64,000 nucleotides of DNA from Hordeum vulgare subsp. vulgare (taxonomy: Eukaryota; Streptophyta; Magnoliopsida; Poales; Poaceae), in assembly GCF_904849725.1 (NCBI RefSeq), contig NC_058520.1, positions 324,829,186-324,893,185 of the forward strand, in the 5' to 3' direction. Position numbers and translations under genes: made by a program. Below, piece after piece: positions 54,330-64,000 of this stretch; position 1 is the stretch's first letter, and each line of letters starts with the position of its first letter. The notes beneath the pieces are model-generated. The model saw only the letters and a program-made list of their open reading frames with translations, was not told the DNA's origin and made no database searches.

Positions 54330-54530
54330 CACTACTAGTAGAAAGCCTAGTAGTAGCGATTGTTTTACCCATACCAGTAGCGCTACTGGCAGCAGTACTC
54401 CGAAGGCGCTACAACTAAATTTTTGCAGTAGCGCTGGAAAACCAATGCTACTCGTAAGTATGGTAGCAGTATCGCTGGAATACAACAAGCGCTGGTACTA
54501 ATCAAGCGCTACTGCTAATATTCCTACTTT
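54330..54530 (+). repeat. CACTA left terminus and subterminal repeats
   Basis: CACTACTAGTAGAAAG, then several direct and inverted copies of AGTAGCGCT and AAGCGCTACTGCTAA or variants. Such arrays are binding sites for the element's TnpA-type protein in the family. Confidence 0.88.
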
Positions 54531-55490
54531 CAAGAATTTAATTCCCGTCTACGTATTTGTGCCCCATCTATGTATTTGTGCATGCTCTATACAGTAGTTT
54601 CATTATATCACAATAAACATACATTATTCTCATCATATCATACACATAAAGTAGTCTCGTCATTTATACCATCATCATCATTATCCAACACAAATATCAT
54701 CACATCTCGAAAATAGCGATACACAAGTCATGGCACACCACAAGTTTTATCGTCTCTATCTAAAACATGATGTAGAAGAGAAGCGCCATCAACATGAGCA
54801 AGAGCGCGACTATGTAGTACTTCTTAAGGCACCGGTTTTGCTCCATCTCCTGTTGTAGCATCCACCTCAAGTAAATCTTTCCCGCTTCAGCTCTACTATC
54901 GAACCATATGTGGCTAGCGCCCGGGTACCTGTCCAATTGGGCCTAAGCATCTGGCCAATGGTCGTACACTCCTAGAACACCCCTAATGAATACGACATAG
55001 GAGTCCTTCACCATCTCCGATCTATGTACCTGCATCGTAAGTTGATGAATTCAATGATAATATGCAAGATAATGTAATCGAGAAAAACAAAGAGGCATAG
55101 TTATAAAAATAAAAGCAACCTATAGTAAACATAAATAACGAAGTTCCTCATACACAAAGTAATTAACTAGAGCGATGTACGCTAGTTCATAGAAAGATAG
55201 TAGTACTAATTATAAACAAAAATTGTCATCGTCAATCAATCCTCCATGTCGGCGCTCCAATCTTCATTGTCAGGGATGAAGGATCCGAGCTTCGTGAAAG
55301 GATTCACGTCCAGATGCTGAGTGAGTAGCAGTTCTACTTTCTCCCGCCTCATTGGCCCATGCAAGAACATCCTTGTTTGTTCAACGACCTCCTTCATGAT
55401 CACTTGGGCAAGTTCACACTGTATGTTATAAAACTCATCTAGGATTCGATAATCCGGTGTCCTTCCTATGCTTGTGGCCCAGTTTACAAT
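54531..55490. other. CACTA 3' flanking region, no clear gene
   Basis: AT-rich at first (54540-54760). On the minus strand 55220-55490 may encode the last part of the Ulp1-like protein, but it is too broken to define. Confidence 0.45.
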
Positions 55491-56600
55491 CTCGGCATTG
55501 CTAGAAGCAGCTTAGATGCGAAGGCGTTGTTTATCCCTTCTGTACTCGATCATGTGATGCATGAGGTAGAATTCATCAGCCTTACTATCGTTCGATTGCT
55601 GGATGCAGTAGAGGTCGGTCTTACAGCCGAAAGCAGACGCTTTATTCCTGTACATTTTCACCTTGATATATCCACCAGTAAGGTTGAAGGTTAAAATGGA
55701 ACTATCGAGAACACTCTTTATGTGCGTGTAATCCTTTTTCTTGATGTTCTTCACTGAGTCCAAGTACAGAGCATGGGAGTATTGTGGGTACAAACAGATG
55801 AGGATGACACCCCCTCCCCCCCACTGCGCAAAATAAGTACACCTCAAATTAGCCTCCATGCTTGCAAAGGAATGAACAAAACTTATGCAAGGATATTCGT
55901 GGATGACTTACGTGGGATGATAAGGCAGAAGAATCATTTCCTTTTCATTATTAGCAATCATGAACTCGCTGATGTACTTGCTCGCATAGTCACGTTGCTA
56001 TTTGCACACAACCAAGTAGCTCTCGTGCATATAGTACGGGTCCGCAGCGCAGATATATTCTATATTCTCGCGCCTGATGATGTTGTTGAGATAGAGCGCA
56101 TACATGTGGATGAACTGAAAATCCAGCTTGGTCAAGTGGAACATGTCATACATGTAGTCAAATCATAGGATAAACTTATCAGTGGGCCATCTGTCGACGT
56201 ATGACATCGCACCTGGAACCTGAGCCGTGTAAAGTAGGTATCGTGGGTTTTTCATGTTGAGAAGTATTTTCTCTATGGCCAACACATCTACACAAAGTCC
56301 CCTTAGATCATTATTCAGTATGTTCTCTAGCGCTTTCTAAGGTAGGATCGGGTGGCATACGACATGGAAACACTCTGAACCTATGACAAGAATTATGTCT
56401 ACCTCCCGGGGCTTCAGAGGCGGTTGGAAGCTTGAAGGAGCTCTGGCACCTTTAGAGACTTTCCTGTCCGGTCTCCTCCTTTGCTTCTTGGCGAGTGGCA
56501 GTAGTGATCCAACCATACCTTCCCTAACTACCAGCCCCAGTGTCGTCGGTCAAATCATTAGTGGACAACTCCCGCGTTGTTCTTGTTGAGTAGAGGCGGC
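55490..56600 (-). pseudogene. CACTA Ulp1-like (C48 peptidase-type) domain, broken
   Basis: Minus-strand pieces in order. Near 56150-55960: LTKLDFQFIHMYALYL, then ADPYYMHES. 55859-55512 (115 residues): GGGGVILICLYPQYSHALYL, DSVKNIKKKDYTHIKSVLD, YCIQQSNDSKADEFYLMHH, IEYRRDKQRLRI. In CACTA elements of grasses this domain forms the C-terminal part of the TnpA-like protein and resembles SUMO proteases. The LDS and C-I-Q-Q positions fit the Asp and Cys regions of the fold, but the alignment is loose. Stops lie between the pieces. Confidence 0.72.
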
Positions 56601-56979
56601 ATCTGGAGGCGTCTCCTGCGAGGATCGCATGAAGAGATACTTTTTGGAATCATCCATAGGACGTTCCGGGTCTGGCAAAGTCACGCAGTATCAAGTCATC
56701 TCCATGCTCATAGCCTGAGTAATAGTCCCAAGAATCGTCATAGCTAGTATTGATATACTGGTTAGGGTCATCAACATCCTCCTACATGACATCATCAACA
56801 TTTTCTTCTTCGACGGGGGCGAAGTCATCTGTCACTAATGGAGGATCTCCGTCGCAAAGTGTCCTACTATCACCCACCATGACAGGTGCAGGTAATTTGG
56901 TAGGTGGGGTGGTGTTCACATCTTGTTGAGGAGTTGTTGTTGGTTTCCAACCGGGCGCCTCGACACGAAGGTTAGTCTT

Positions 56980-57260
56980 CAGCCAAGGCGAGAACTAGCT
57001 CTTGCATGGGCCAATCCGTTTAGGGGTCTCGTCGTCATCAACTGGTACCGAGAGAAGCAAATCCTCAAACCCCGCTTTCACAGTGGCCACACAAACTTTG
57101 AAGACGCCATGGGGCATCTGTTGGTTGTGGAGCATGCGGTCCCTCGGGTTCATGATCATTGCGTTTCCCACCTCCACCTTCTGGCTGTTGATATCATACA
57201 GTAGGGCGCACGGGGTTTCATAGGCCTGCAAAGACATTACTACGACGTCACACATCCAAA
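56980..57260 (-). pseudogene. CACTA TnpA-like protein, small C-terminal domain before Ulp1
   Basis: An 86-residue piece (57255-56995): ETPCALLYDINSQKVEVGNA, then MIMNPRDRMLHNQQMPHGVF and VCVATVKAGFEDLLLSVP. The pattern P-C-x-L, V-E-V-x-x-G and V-x-V-x-x-V-x-x-G is a familiar small domain (DUF8039-like) of plant CACTA TnpA-type proteins. It continues the gene from the coiled-coil part to the right. Confidence 0.75.
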
Positions 57261-58700
57261 AGCCAACTAAAATGGGAGACTATAGATATGCTGGTGAAGA
57301 GTGCATAACGCGTAATTACTGTGATGGTGACGAGCTCAGCCCAAGACGAGGCCCCGCTGAGCACCCCAAAGACGAAGGACGTGCTGCTATGAACCGAAGC
57401 GAGGCCACGTACAGGAGCATTTGTAGTTGTGTGAGGAGGTACTGGTGGTGTGATGTTCACCGAATTGCTCCCGACAAAGCTGAGAAGCGGAAAGTCCTCT
57501 GGCCCTTTTTCTAGATTCTTCTTTGACCAATCCCAAACTGTGAGAACTAAGGTGCCCAAGGAAGCTGCCACACCTGCATCGACCCTTTCTTCGAGTACCT
57601 TGACAGACTCTTCTTTGGTCTCATCTTGCCTCTTATTAACCGCAGGCGCGACCTTCTTGTTGATGGTGAGTTGAGTAAGCATCCGTCTGTGCCTTTTTCC
57701 GCCGACTTCTCGTGGTAGCACTTCTTCCACGAGGCGCCATCTCCAACTCCGTGCACACTCCATACGATGGAGGTTTGTCCACTGAGATTTTTCAGTATGT
57801 TCAGGGCCCGGTTGAATGGGTTGTCCCACTTGGGCCCCGCTAGCGACTAAGACGACTTCTTGCTTTCGACTGCCTTTTGGTGCTGCTCTTTCTGCAAAAG
57901 GAACGTGGATGGTTTACAAATGTGACAAAACTTGTTGTCGAAATGATTGGAAGCTAATATAAGGCGCTAATACAACAACTACCAGTAGTACCATGAACTC
58001 ACTCGTGTTCAGGTCCGTGTAAAAGATCTTATTGACGGCGTCCCACTTGTACCAGGCCACGATCCAGTCATGCTCCTCCGGGTCGGTGAACTCCTCCACG
58101 GGGTCTGGGATTCTGTGACTTTCATGTTCGGCGTCCTCCTTGGCCCATACGTGCCTCTTCCCCTCGTAACCATGGCTTTTGAGGCGGTGGGGAGGCGTGT
58201 TCTTGTCCTGGAGCGACTTCATTTTCTCCGGCTTTTTCTTGACTTCTTTTGTAGCGCAAGTCTCCTTGAATTTTTAAAGTCCTCTTTCGTTAGTGTCGGA
58301 TTGTCGGCATGAAACTTGGACCATGGTTCGTTCTTCGCAATCGCTTATTTCACCCTTACGTTTGAGGAGGACAAGGCATTGGTGAACGTCACCATTGCCT
58401 TGATGTTTATCTTTATCATGGGTTCTTCAGCCCAAGGATCTTTGCTTTCAGTCAGCTCGGGGAACAGGTTCTTATTGTGCAACTTCGTTACGAACATGTG
58501 CTCCATATGTGGTATCTTCCTTAACTTTTCGTCGTTGATGTTGGTGGATTCCCCGAGGATGCATCCTACTTGATTGACGTAGAACGCGCACGCTTCCTCC
58601 GGCGCCGTTGGCTCTAATTTCATGGGGTGCATCGTCGTGACCACAGTTTTTCTCATGCCGAGCTCGTTTGGTTTTCTCGACTTCTTCAGCGTCAGTCATT
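57261..58700 (-). pseudogene. CACTA TnpA-like transposase (Ptta/En/Spm domain), frameshifted
   Basis: Minus strand, N to C. 58656-58345 reads HPMKLEPTAPEEACAFYVNQ, VGCILGESTNINDEKLRKIP, DPWAEEPMIKINIKAM. 58222-57914 reads HRLKSHGYEGKRHVWAKEDA, then PDPVEEFTDPEEHDWIVAWY and FYTDLNTSEFM, the hallmark of plant Ptta/En/Spm proteins. 57829-57300 is a long charged, helix-prone part. TnpA-type proteins bind the subterminal repeats and bring the ends together. The gaps at about 58345-58222 and 57914-57829 contain stops; one may be an intron. Confidence 0.85.
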
Positions 58701-60490
58701 CACCGGCTACGTCAGCATCGTTGTCGGTCTTGGGGGTGTTGTCGGTGCCAGTGCCACTGTTGGTGCCGGTGCTAGTGTCGGTGTCGGGGTTGGTCTTATT
58801 GCCACCCTGCATCAGCAAAAGGTGTTCTTCCAGGTAATTGAAAAAAAGATTTGCTTACTCAAAATGGTCTTCTATGAGGCGACCAGAACGCCCGACGTCG
58901 TCGTGGCTAGACATATTTCCTACGAGTATTTAAGTATAATAGTTTAATTTCTAGGGCAAATAACATTAATAATAAAAGGGGCCTATATTTGGTTAGAATG
59001 TTGAGTCATTCCCTTTTCCGGCAATTCCCGTGCACTCGATATGTCCTAGTTTCTAGGACAAGTCATGCCAAAATTCACGGAAATTTTCGGCATGAACTTT
59101 GCTAAAAAGTGGACATATGGAGCATCTAAAATTTGCTGGAATGGAAACGAATCAACATTCCAGCAAAACATAGGCCACTCAGACATTCTGGCAACACTTA
59201 GCACAAACTTAGCAAGCAAAAGTGGGAATTAACACGAATTTAGCAAGCACGAATTAATTTTATTGCATTTGATAATCAATATATGATGAATTAACACAAA
59301 CTTAGCAAGAAAAAGTGAGAAACTCACTACCGTTTTATGCATTAACACCAACAAAAGGATGATATTTGTTCCAGTTAGGGTTGATTTTTTTATGTGGTAG
59401 CAATGATGAAAGGACGGATTGTTTCTTAACAACATCATAAAATATTTAATCTTTTACATGCTAGGTTCTTATACGTTTTTAACAATATCTTAATATATGA
59501 TCACACAAATGAAATAGCCTCAAACCCGTTATTCTGGCATGATAATATGAAAATGCAGAACAACACCAACAATTCATGTCCCTGCATATGCCACTGCCAA
59601 ATTATACTATACATGTTTCAGTTTTATGTCATCAGTCCATACAGTAGGCACCAATGTAACTACAAATCAGTTATTCTAGCATAACCTGAATATGTAGAAC
59701 AGAACCAACAATTTCCATTTCTGCATACGTCATTGTCAATTTTTTCTAACCATATTTCAATTTGATGGCATCACTCCATACAGCAAGCAACATTGTAACA
59801 AAAGGAAATTCTAGGCCAAAATCAGACCAAATGGCAAAATCTTGATGTAAATAAGATCTATATGATTCTCTGAATGAAGTTAAATTAAAGAAACTGTTGT
59901 GCACAATGAAGCAACATGTGATACAGTACAAAATTCATAGACTTCAATGAGTTAGGATGTACTCGTTTATTCACAAATTGTACTCACTAATTTCATGCAA
60001 ACAGGACCTCAATTCACAAATTGTACTCGTTATTCATGGTTGGACATGTATACATGAGTCTACCATCCAACCGTATGCCCAAAACTTTTGCTAGTATTTT
60101 GAATGAAAATTGGACAAAGTAAATGTATTTCATGCATAACAAATGAATTCAGGCAAATTGGACCTAATTCATGTGGCACATTACATTAAAACCATACGAG
60201 TTCAACTAAATTTTAAGAAACCTTCAACAAACTACATGAGTTACTAGATGGTACCCTATCGAGGGGTCTATCGGAAGCAACAAATGCATTGGCGTTGCAT
60301 GTATCCGTAACCATGTGAGGCACCCAAAATTGACCTCACACACTTGGTTGGTTTGTCATCATCGAAACTTAGAAAGGATGTGACGCACACTAACCCTCAT
60401 CCGTCTGCTAATTAACATGACAAGAGGGTTGCAACAGTCGAGCTGTCAGGCTGAGCAGGGAACTAATACTAGACGATCAAAGGATCATCC
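58701..60490. other. CACTA 5' region, AT-rich, no gene seen
   Basis: Up to about 58900 there are GT-rich codon-like repeats (GGTGCCAGTGCC type). From 58930 to 60480 the sequence is AT-rich with scattered short frames and no motif on either strand. It could include an intron or promoter of the minus-strand gene. Confidence 0.5.
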
Positions 60491-60777
60491 ACAAGCAGAC
60501 GAGCCTAGAGGGCGTGGAGGCAGAATGGGTACCTTTGGACTCTGTGAGGAGGAGGTTGCGGCGTACGGGCGAGCATGAGGTTGGTGTCAGACCTGCGGTG
60601 CTGCTCCGACTAAAGCGGGGAGTGATCGGAGGAGGGGGCGGCGGCGCTTGGAGGGGGGCGACGCCTGGAGGGGACGTCGTGAGGTCGAGGGCCCGCGGGG
60701 ACGGGCGGCGGCGACACAGGAGTGGGGGAGAGGGAGAAGAGGGGGAGTTAGGTAAATTTTGAGCTGGGTTAACTAAA
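60491..60777. other. GC-rich block next to the right subterminal repeats
   Basis: About 250 bp rich in GGCGGCG and GGAGGGG. On the minus strand this is a pyrimidine-rich, CpG-rich stretch upstream of the tnpA-like gene and could be its first exon or leader. No protein motif. Confidence 0.4.
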
Positions 60778-60952
60778 CATAGAAGTAGCGCTGGTTTAGT
60801 ACCACGGTTAGTGCTAACTTAGGACTAGCGCTGGTACTAATTCAGCGCTACTGCTAACTGCTATAGGACATATAGTAGTAGCACTCGTTTAGTACGAGCG
60901 CTACTGCTAACTTAGAAGTAGTGGTGGTACTAATCCAGCGCTATTGCTAACG
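60778..60952 (-). repeat. CACTA right subterminal repeats
   Basis: GAAGTAGCGCTGGTTTAGTA, GACTAGCGCTGGTACTAA, TTCAGCGCTACTGCTAACTG, GAGCGCTACTGCTAACTTAG and CCAGCGCTATTGCTAACG are successive variants of one unit, alternating in orientation. The same unit occurs at the left end. Confidence 0.85.
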
Positions 60953-61080
60953 TTCTTTTCTTTATTATTTTTCTTTATTATTTTCTTTTTATTATTTTTA
61001 TTTTATTTTTATTATTTTCCTTTCCTTTTTTTTACTTTTCTTTTTCTTTTTTATTGCTTTCCCCTTCTGTTTTTGTTTTT
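60953..61080. repeat. T-rich low-complexity tract
   Basis: About 125 bp of TTTATTATTTTTC-type sequence, almost without G. It lies directly outside the CACTA subterminal repeats. Confidence 0.85.
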
Positions 61081-61209
61081 TATCCCGACGGCCTCGTACG
61101 CAGTCGACTAGAACACCTCCCTCCCGTACTGTGTGAATATTACCGGAACCATGTGTTGTTTCGTACACACAATGCATACATATATATAAATGATTGTGTC
61201 TCAGCTGCA

Positions 61210-61432
61210 TCACATATGTTTCACATTGAGCTTGTTCCCTTTCTTGTTCGTTGTCTTGATTGTTATTTTCCGACACCGTGGAGTACGATATTTCTTAGGT
61301 AATGTAGCCTTGATCCTTCTTTTCACGTATGCTTCATCTTCATCGTCATTTTCCCTCACCGGGTTGCCGTATTTGTCGTAGTCTTCCTCGTTGGTGTCTC
61401 CATCCATTCCGACGATGTTCCTTTTGCGTGTC
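61210..61432 (-). pseudogene. Acidic coding fragment of unknown origin, cut by the next LTR
   Basis: The minus strand reads RKRNIVGMDGDTNEEDYDKY, then GNPVRENDDEDEAYVKRRIK and ATLPKKYRTPRCRK. It has a highly acidic centre with basic flanks, and its reading enters from the right where the LTR at 61433 begins. Codon use looks like a real gene fragment. It could be an N-terminal exon of the CACTA protein or part of another element. Confidence 0.4.
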
Positions 61433-64000
61433 TGTGGGGACCCCGACAAGCAAGTTGAGTTCGCCGTGCCAAGTGACCCCAAGGATCAATGTTCACTGAA
61501 CACAGATACTGAATAATAGAGTCTTACATCCAAGTACCGAAATTATTACATCAAACGACCAGAAGGTCGGGTTCAAGAGCGAGGCCTAAAGCCAATTAAA
61601 TGGATACATCGAGTAGAGGAAACTCGTAAGGGCTAAGCGGTGCCCATGCCATCAAGCCTACACCGACACACATTCTGACTTGGAAGCGTCCTAGATCGTA
61701 GGTTCGTCTCCCATGGCGTACTCGTCGCCAAACTCCGGTCCTTCCATGTCTGGTCAATAGTATAACAAGTGGCAAGCCAATGAGTACTTTGAATGTACTC
61801 GCAAATAGCCCATGATATGAACATTTATAGTGAAAAATAACAGTAACATGCATCTTTAGTGGAATGCAATTTGGTGGAATGATCAGGTAGATGCGACAAG
61901 TTAAAGAACTACTCTTGAAGAACAGGTTACAGATATCGACATATCTGACCCAGGGTTGAACACACCGGGTTCACCCTATATGCCAAGTCATCGGACTTCT
62001 CATAATCTCAATGTATTAATGAGGGCTAAACCATCCGGGTTTACCCTATATGCTAAGTCACCGAACTTGGTCATATATTATCATGATTATAACAACACCT
62101 TTTTAACACCACACACACACACTTGGTTTATGCGGAAATGCTGGACGTAATTTAAGCAGCACCACCCAACTGTCCTTGACCGTGGACACGGCTATTCGAA
62201 TAGTTTACACTCTGTAGAGGTAGTACGTTGGACCCACGAGAAACACGAAACTTCCGTGTCATCCATGACTCGCGGTATATCACATATACCCGAGGTAAGT
62301 ACCCGATCATCATCTTTCCCCTGACGATACTAGAGAAAGAGGTCCACTCGATTGGTACCCAGCCCACATGTTGTACGTCTTACGAGCACCGACTCTGGAC
62401 ACTGTCAACCATGCGGGGACCAACGGTGTGCCTGGAACTAATAATAATGGCATAGTCGTCCTACCTGGCACGACCCCATCACGAGAGTGACACCGATCAC
62501 TCCCGCCACTAGTAATGTGGCTCTTTGCTAGTACCGACCAGAGTAATCAACAAAGCCCCGTCCCATAAACGGGTATCGTGGTCGTACTGGTAAGGTTGGG
62601 ACGGTCAACACATCATAAATCTAATCCCATTTCCGAGACCATACTCACACAAAACACCGGTGCATCACTTCACCAAAAGTGATCACCAACTCATCATCAC
62701 CCTCAGGAATTAGTGGCACCCGACGGGGTTTTCATAAACTCTTTATTTAACTCATCATTATGCTCATGATAATATGATCTATCTTTACTTGTCAACATGG
62801 TAATAACATGACCCTCAAGGGGTAGGGTCAAGCTCAGTGCAATGATCTTACTCTACTAGTCAGCATGACAGTAGCATGATCCTCATAAGTGGTAGGGTTA
62901 AGCTCATCATGCTTGTGCTCCGAGGAGTCATATGAATAACATTACTATCATGCAAGTGCTTCGAAGAAGCCTTCGGTACCATCACCACAATGATGAACCG
63001 GCACCGTGATCACATGCAACGGGAAAATACTTGCTATACTAGCATGCAACAATGTTTGTCCTCAAGTCAAGGTCAAATGCTGCTTGCCTTGGTCAGCTAG
63101 GTATCCGGGGTCTTCGAGGTCTTCCGCTCCGGATCCTCCGTCACTCGGTAACTCTACCGTCGAAAAAGGAATAAATAAATAATAGCTCACACCAAAACAG
63201 ATCACAAAGGTGCTTTTAAAAATGTTGTAAAGTTTGAATAAATTCAGTTTATTATTTTGGAAAATGTTTCCTATGGTTTTTATTAGCTAAGCATATTTAT
63301 TTAAAAGCAAACAGAAGCAAACAAATGCTTTTAATATCATTTTATTATGCCAAAATAGTGTCTGTTTTTGATAAATGTCAAACACTACAGAATCAATTAC
63401 TACACATTTTTAGAAAATTACTGGTGGAAGAATCATATTTTTCTACTGGCTAAATATTTTTATAAAAATCATTTAAGTTGCAGGTTAAAAATAAAAAGAA
63501 AATGGCCAGGGGGGAAGATCCAGCCGGCCCAGCAAGCAGGCCTGGCCACCAGGCGCGCGCGGGCCAGGTTCGAACCTGACCTACGGGCCCGTGGGATCCA
63601 CCTGTCGGGTCCTTCTCCTACCTCCAGCCAGAGAGGTGGAGACGGACGCCGGCGAGGCTACCGTTATCCTCAGGCCAATCTAGGAGCGGGGATGGGTCCC
63701 TCGTTCCTCCGCCTACCTGCTCGTGGTCGGGACATCACCGGAGGTGGTCTGGGTCGCCGGCGACGAGGTGATCGTGGCGGAAGGGTTTCGGGTTGGCGTC
63801 GAGCTAGTGGCTAGGGGCACAGATTCGCTCGGGAAAGTTGGGGGAAGTGGTCCTGGCATCAAGGGGAGTGTAATGGGAGGTCGGGCAGCGCAGGAGACGG
63901 CGTGTAGCTGGAGATCGACCGGAGCTCCGAGGCAGAGGGGCCTCGGTCGATCTCGAGCACCGGGGCTCTGCGAGCTCGGTTGGGTGGCTAGGGGGAGTCT
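61433..64000 (-). repeat. Long LTR of a further retrotransposon (minus), running off the right edge
   Basis: Left boundary: the plus strand starts TGTGGGGACCCCGAC, so on the minus strand the LTR ends GTCGGGGTCCCCACA. At least 2.57 kb long. No coding domain is seen. An AT-rich stretch (63160-63500) is followed by a GC-rich one (63500-64000), as in the promoter zone of the other long LTRs. A block at 62170-62215 is shared with the chromovirus LTRs. The expected 5-bp flank on the left is GTGTC (61428-61432). Probably a Tekay-type chromovirus, by analogy only. Confidence 0.7.

Larger units (their letters stand above)
54330..61432 (-). mobile_element. CACTA (En/Spm-type) DNA transposon, right end not identified
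   Basis: The left terminus CACTACTAGTAGAAAG starts at 54330 inside Gypsy B RNase H; the left 3-bp flank is CAA. Subterminal repeats built on GTAGCGCT and AGCGCTACTGCTAA occur at both sides (54360-54530 and 60778-60952). Between them is a minus-strand gene of the CACTA TnpA-like/Ulp1 type (about 58700-55490). No tnp2 transposase core (DDE) is seen, so the copy is probably non-autonomous. The matching right terminus, ending TAGTG, is not found. The right limit is given as the start of the next LTR and is uncertain. Confidence 0.8.

Noticed and set aside
63560..63580. GGTTCGAACC, resembling the B box of a tRNA gene
   Set aside because: No A box at the right distance and no cloverleaf could be placed; it lies in LTR sequence. 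A similar CTTCGAACC near 2279 was dismissed for the same reason.

Overview
The window is plant nuclear DNA from the grass tribe Triticeae (wheat, barley, Aegilops, rye group). It consists almost entirely of nested transposable elements. I find no host gene, no tRNA or rRNA gene and no CRISPR array. The organism call rests on the element types: an Angela/BARE/WIS-type Copia with a 1.8-kb LTR, a Sukkula-like LARD with a 4.5-kb LTR and a non-coding interior, an Athila-lineage LTR starting TGATACGTCTCC, a chromovirus with LTRs of about 3.4 kb, a Stowaway MITE and a CACTA element. Family names are recalled, not searched.

Layout, left to right. (1) 1-4215, minus strand: 5' half of an Angela/BARE-type Copia (intact gag-protease frame, leader, PBS, complete 5' LTR), running off the left edge. 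(2) 4216-12830, plus: Sukkula-like LARD; the Angela copy sits inside its 5' LTR. (3) 12831-21359, minus: decayed Sirevirus-like Copia (gag, PR, IN, RT, RNase H and an extra ORF 3' of pol); the LARD is inserted in it. (4) 21360-26859, plus: Tat/Retand-like Gypsy A with an 880-bp LTR, broken gag and protease, almost no pol, and three tandem-repeat arrays. (5) 26860-27410, minus: truncated Angela-type LTR. (6) 27411-28943, plus: Athila-lineage solo LTR. (7) 28945-40855, plus: Tekay/Del-like chromovirus with a 5'-truncated 5' LTR, an intact extra ORF upstream of gag, broken gag-pol, a chromodomain and a complete 3' LTR. (8) 40856-47841, plus: unclassified fragment and a decayed Copia carrying a Stowaway MITE and a solo Sukkula-like LTR (minus, 42279-46056, perfect 5-bp target-site duplication). 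(9) 47842-54329, plus: Gypsy B, interrupted by an Athila-lineage solo LTR (minus, 50932-52483). (10) 54330 to about 61432: CACTA element with a TnpA/Ulp1-type gene on the minus strand and no visible tnp2. (11) 61433-64000, minus: part of another long LTR, related to the chromovirus LTRs by a short conserved block.

The elements do not work together. They are successive insertions, and most coding regions carry stops, frameshifts or changed catalytic residues. The best-preserved reading frames are the Angela gag-protease (1-1137) and the pre-gag ORF of the chromovirus (31964-32794). I see no new cellular system. The more interesting signals are the intact pre-gag ORF, the unusual composition of the LARD interior, two clean solo-LTR insertions, a conserved block in the long chromovirus-type LTRs, and two primer-binding sites back to back around one LTR.
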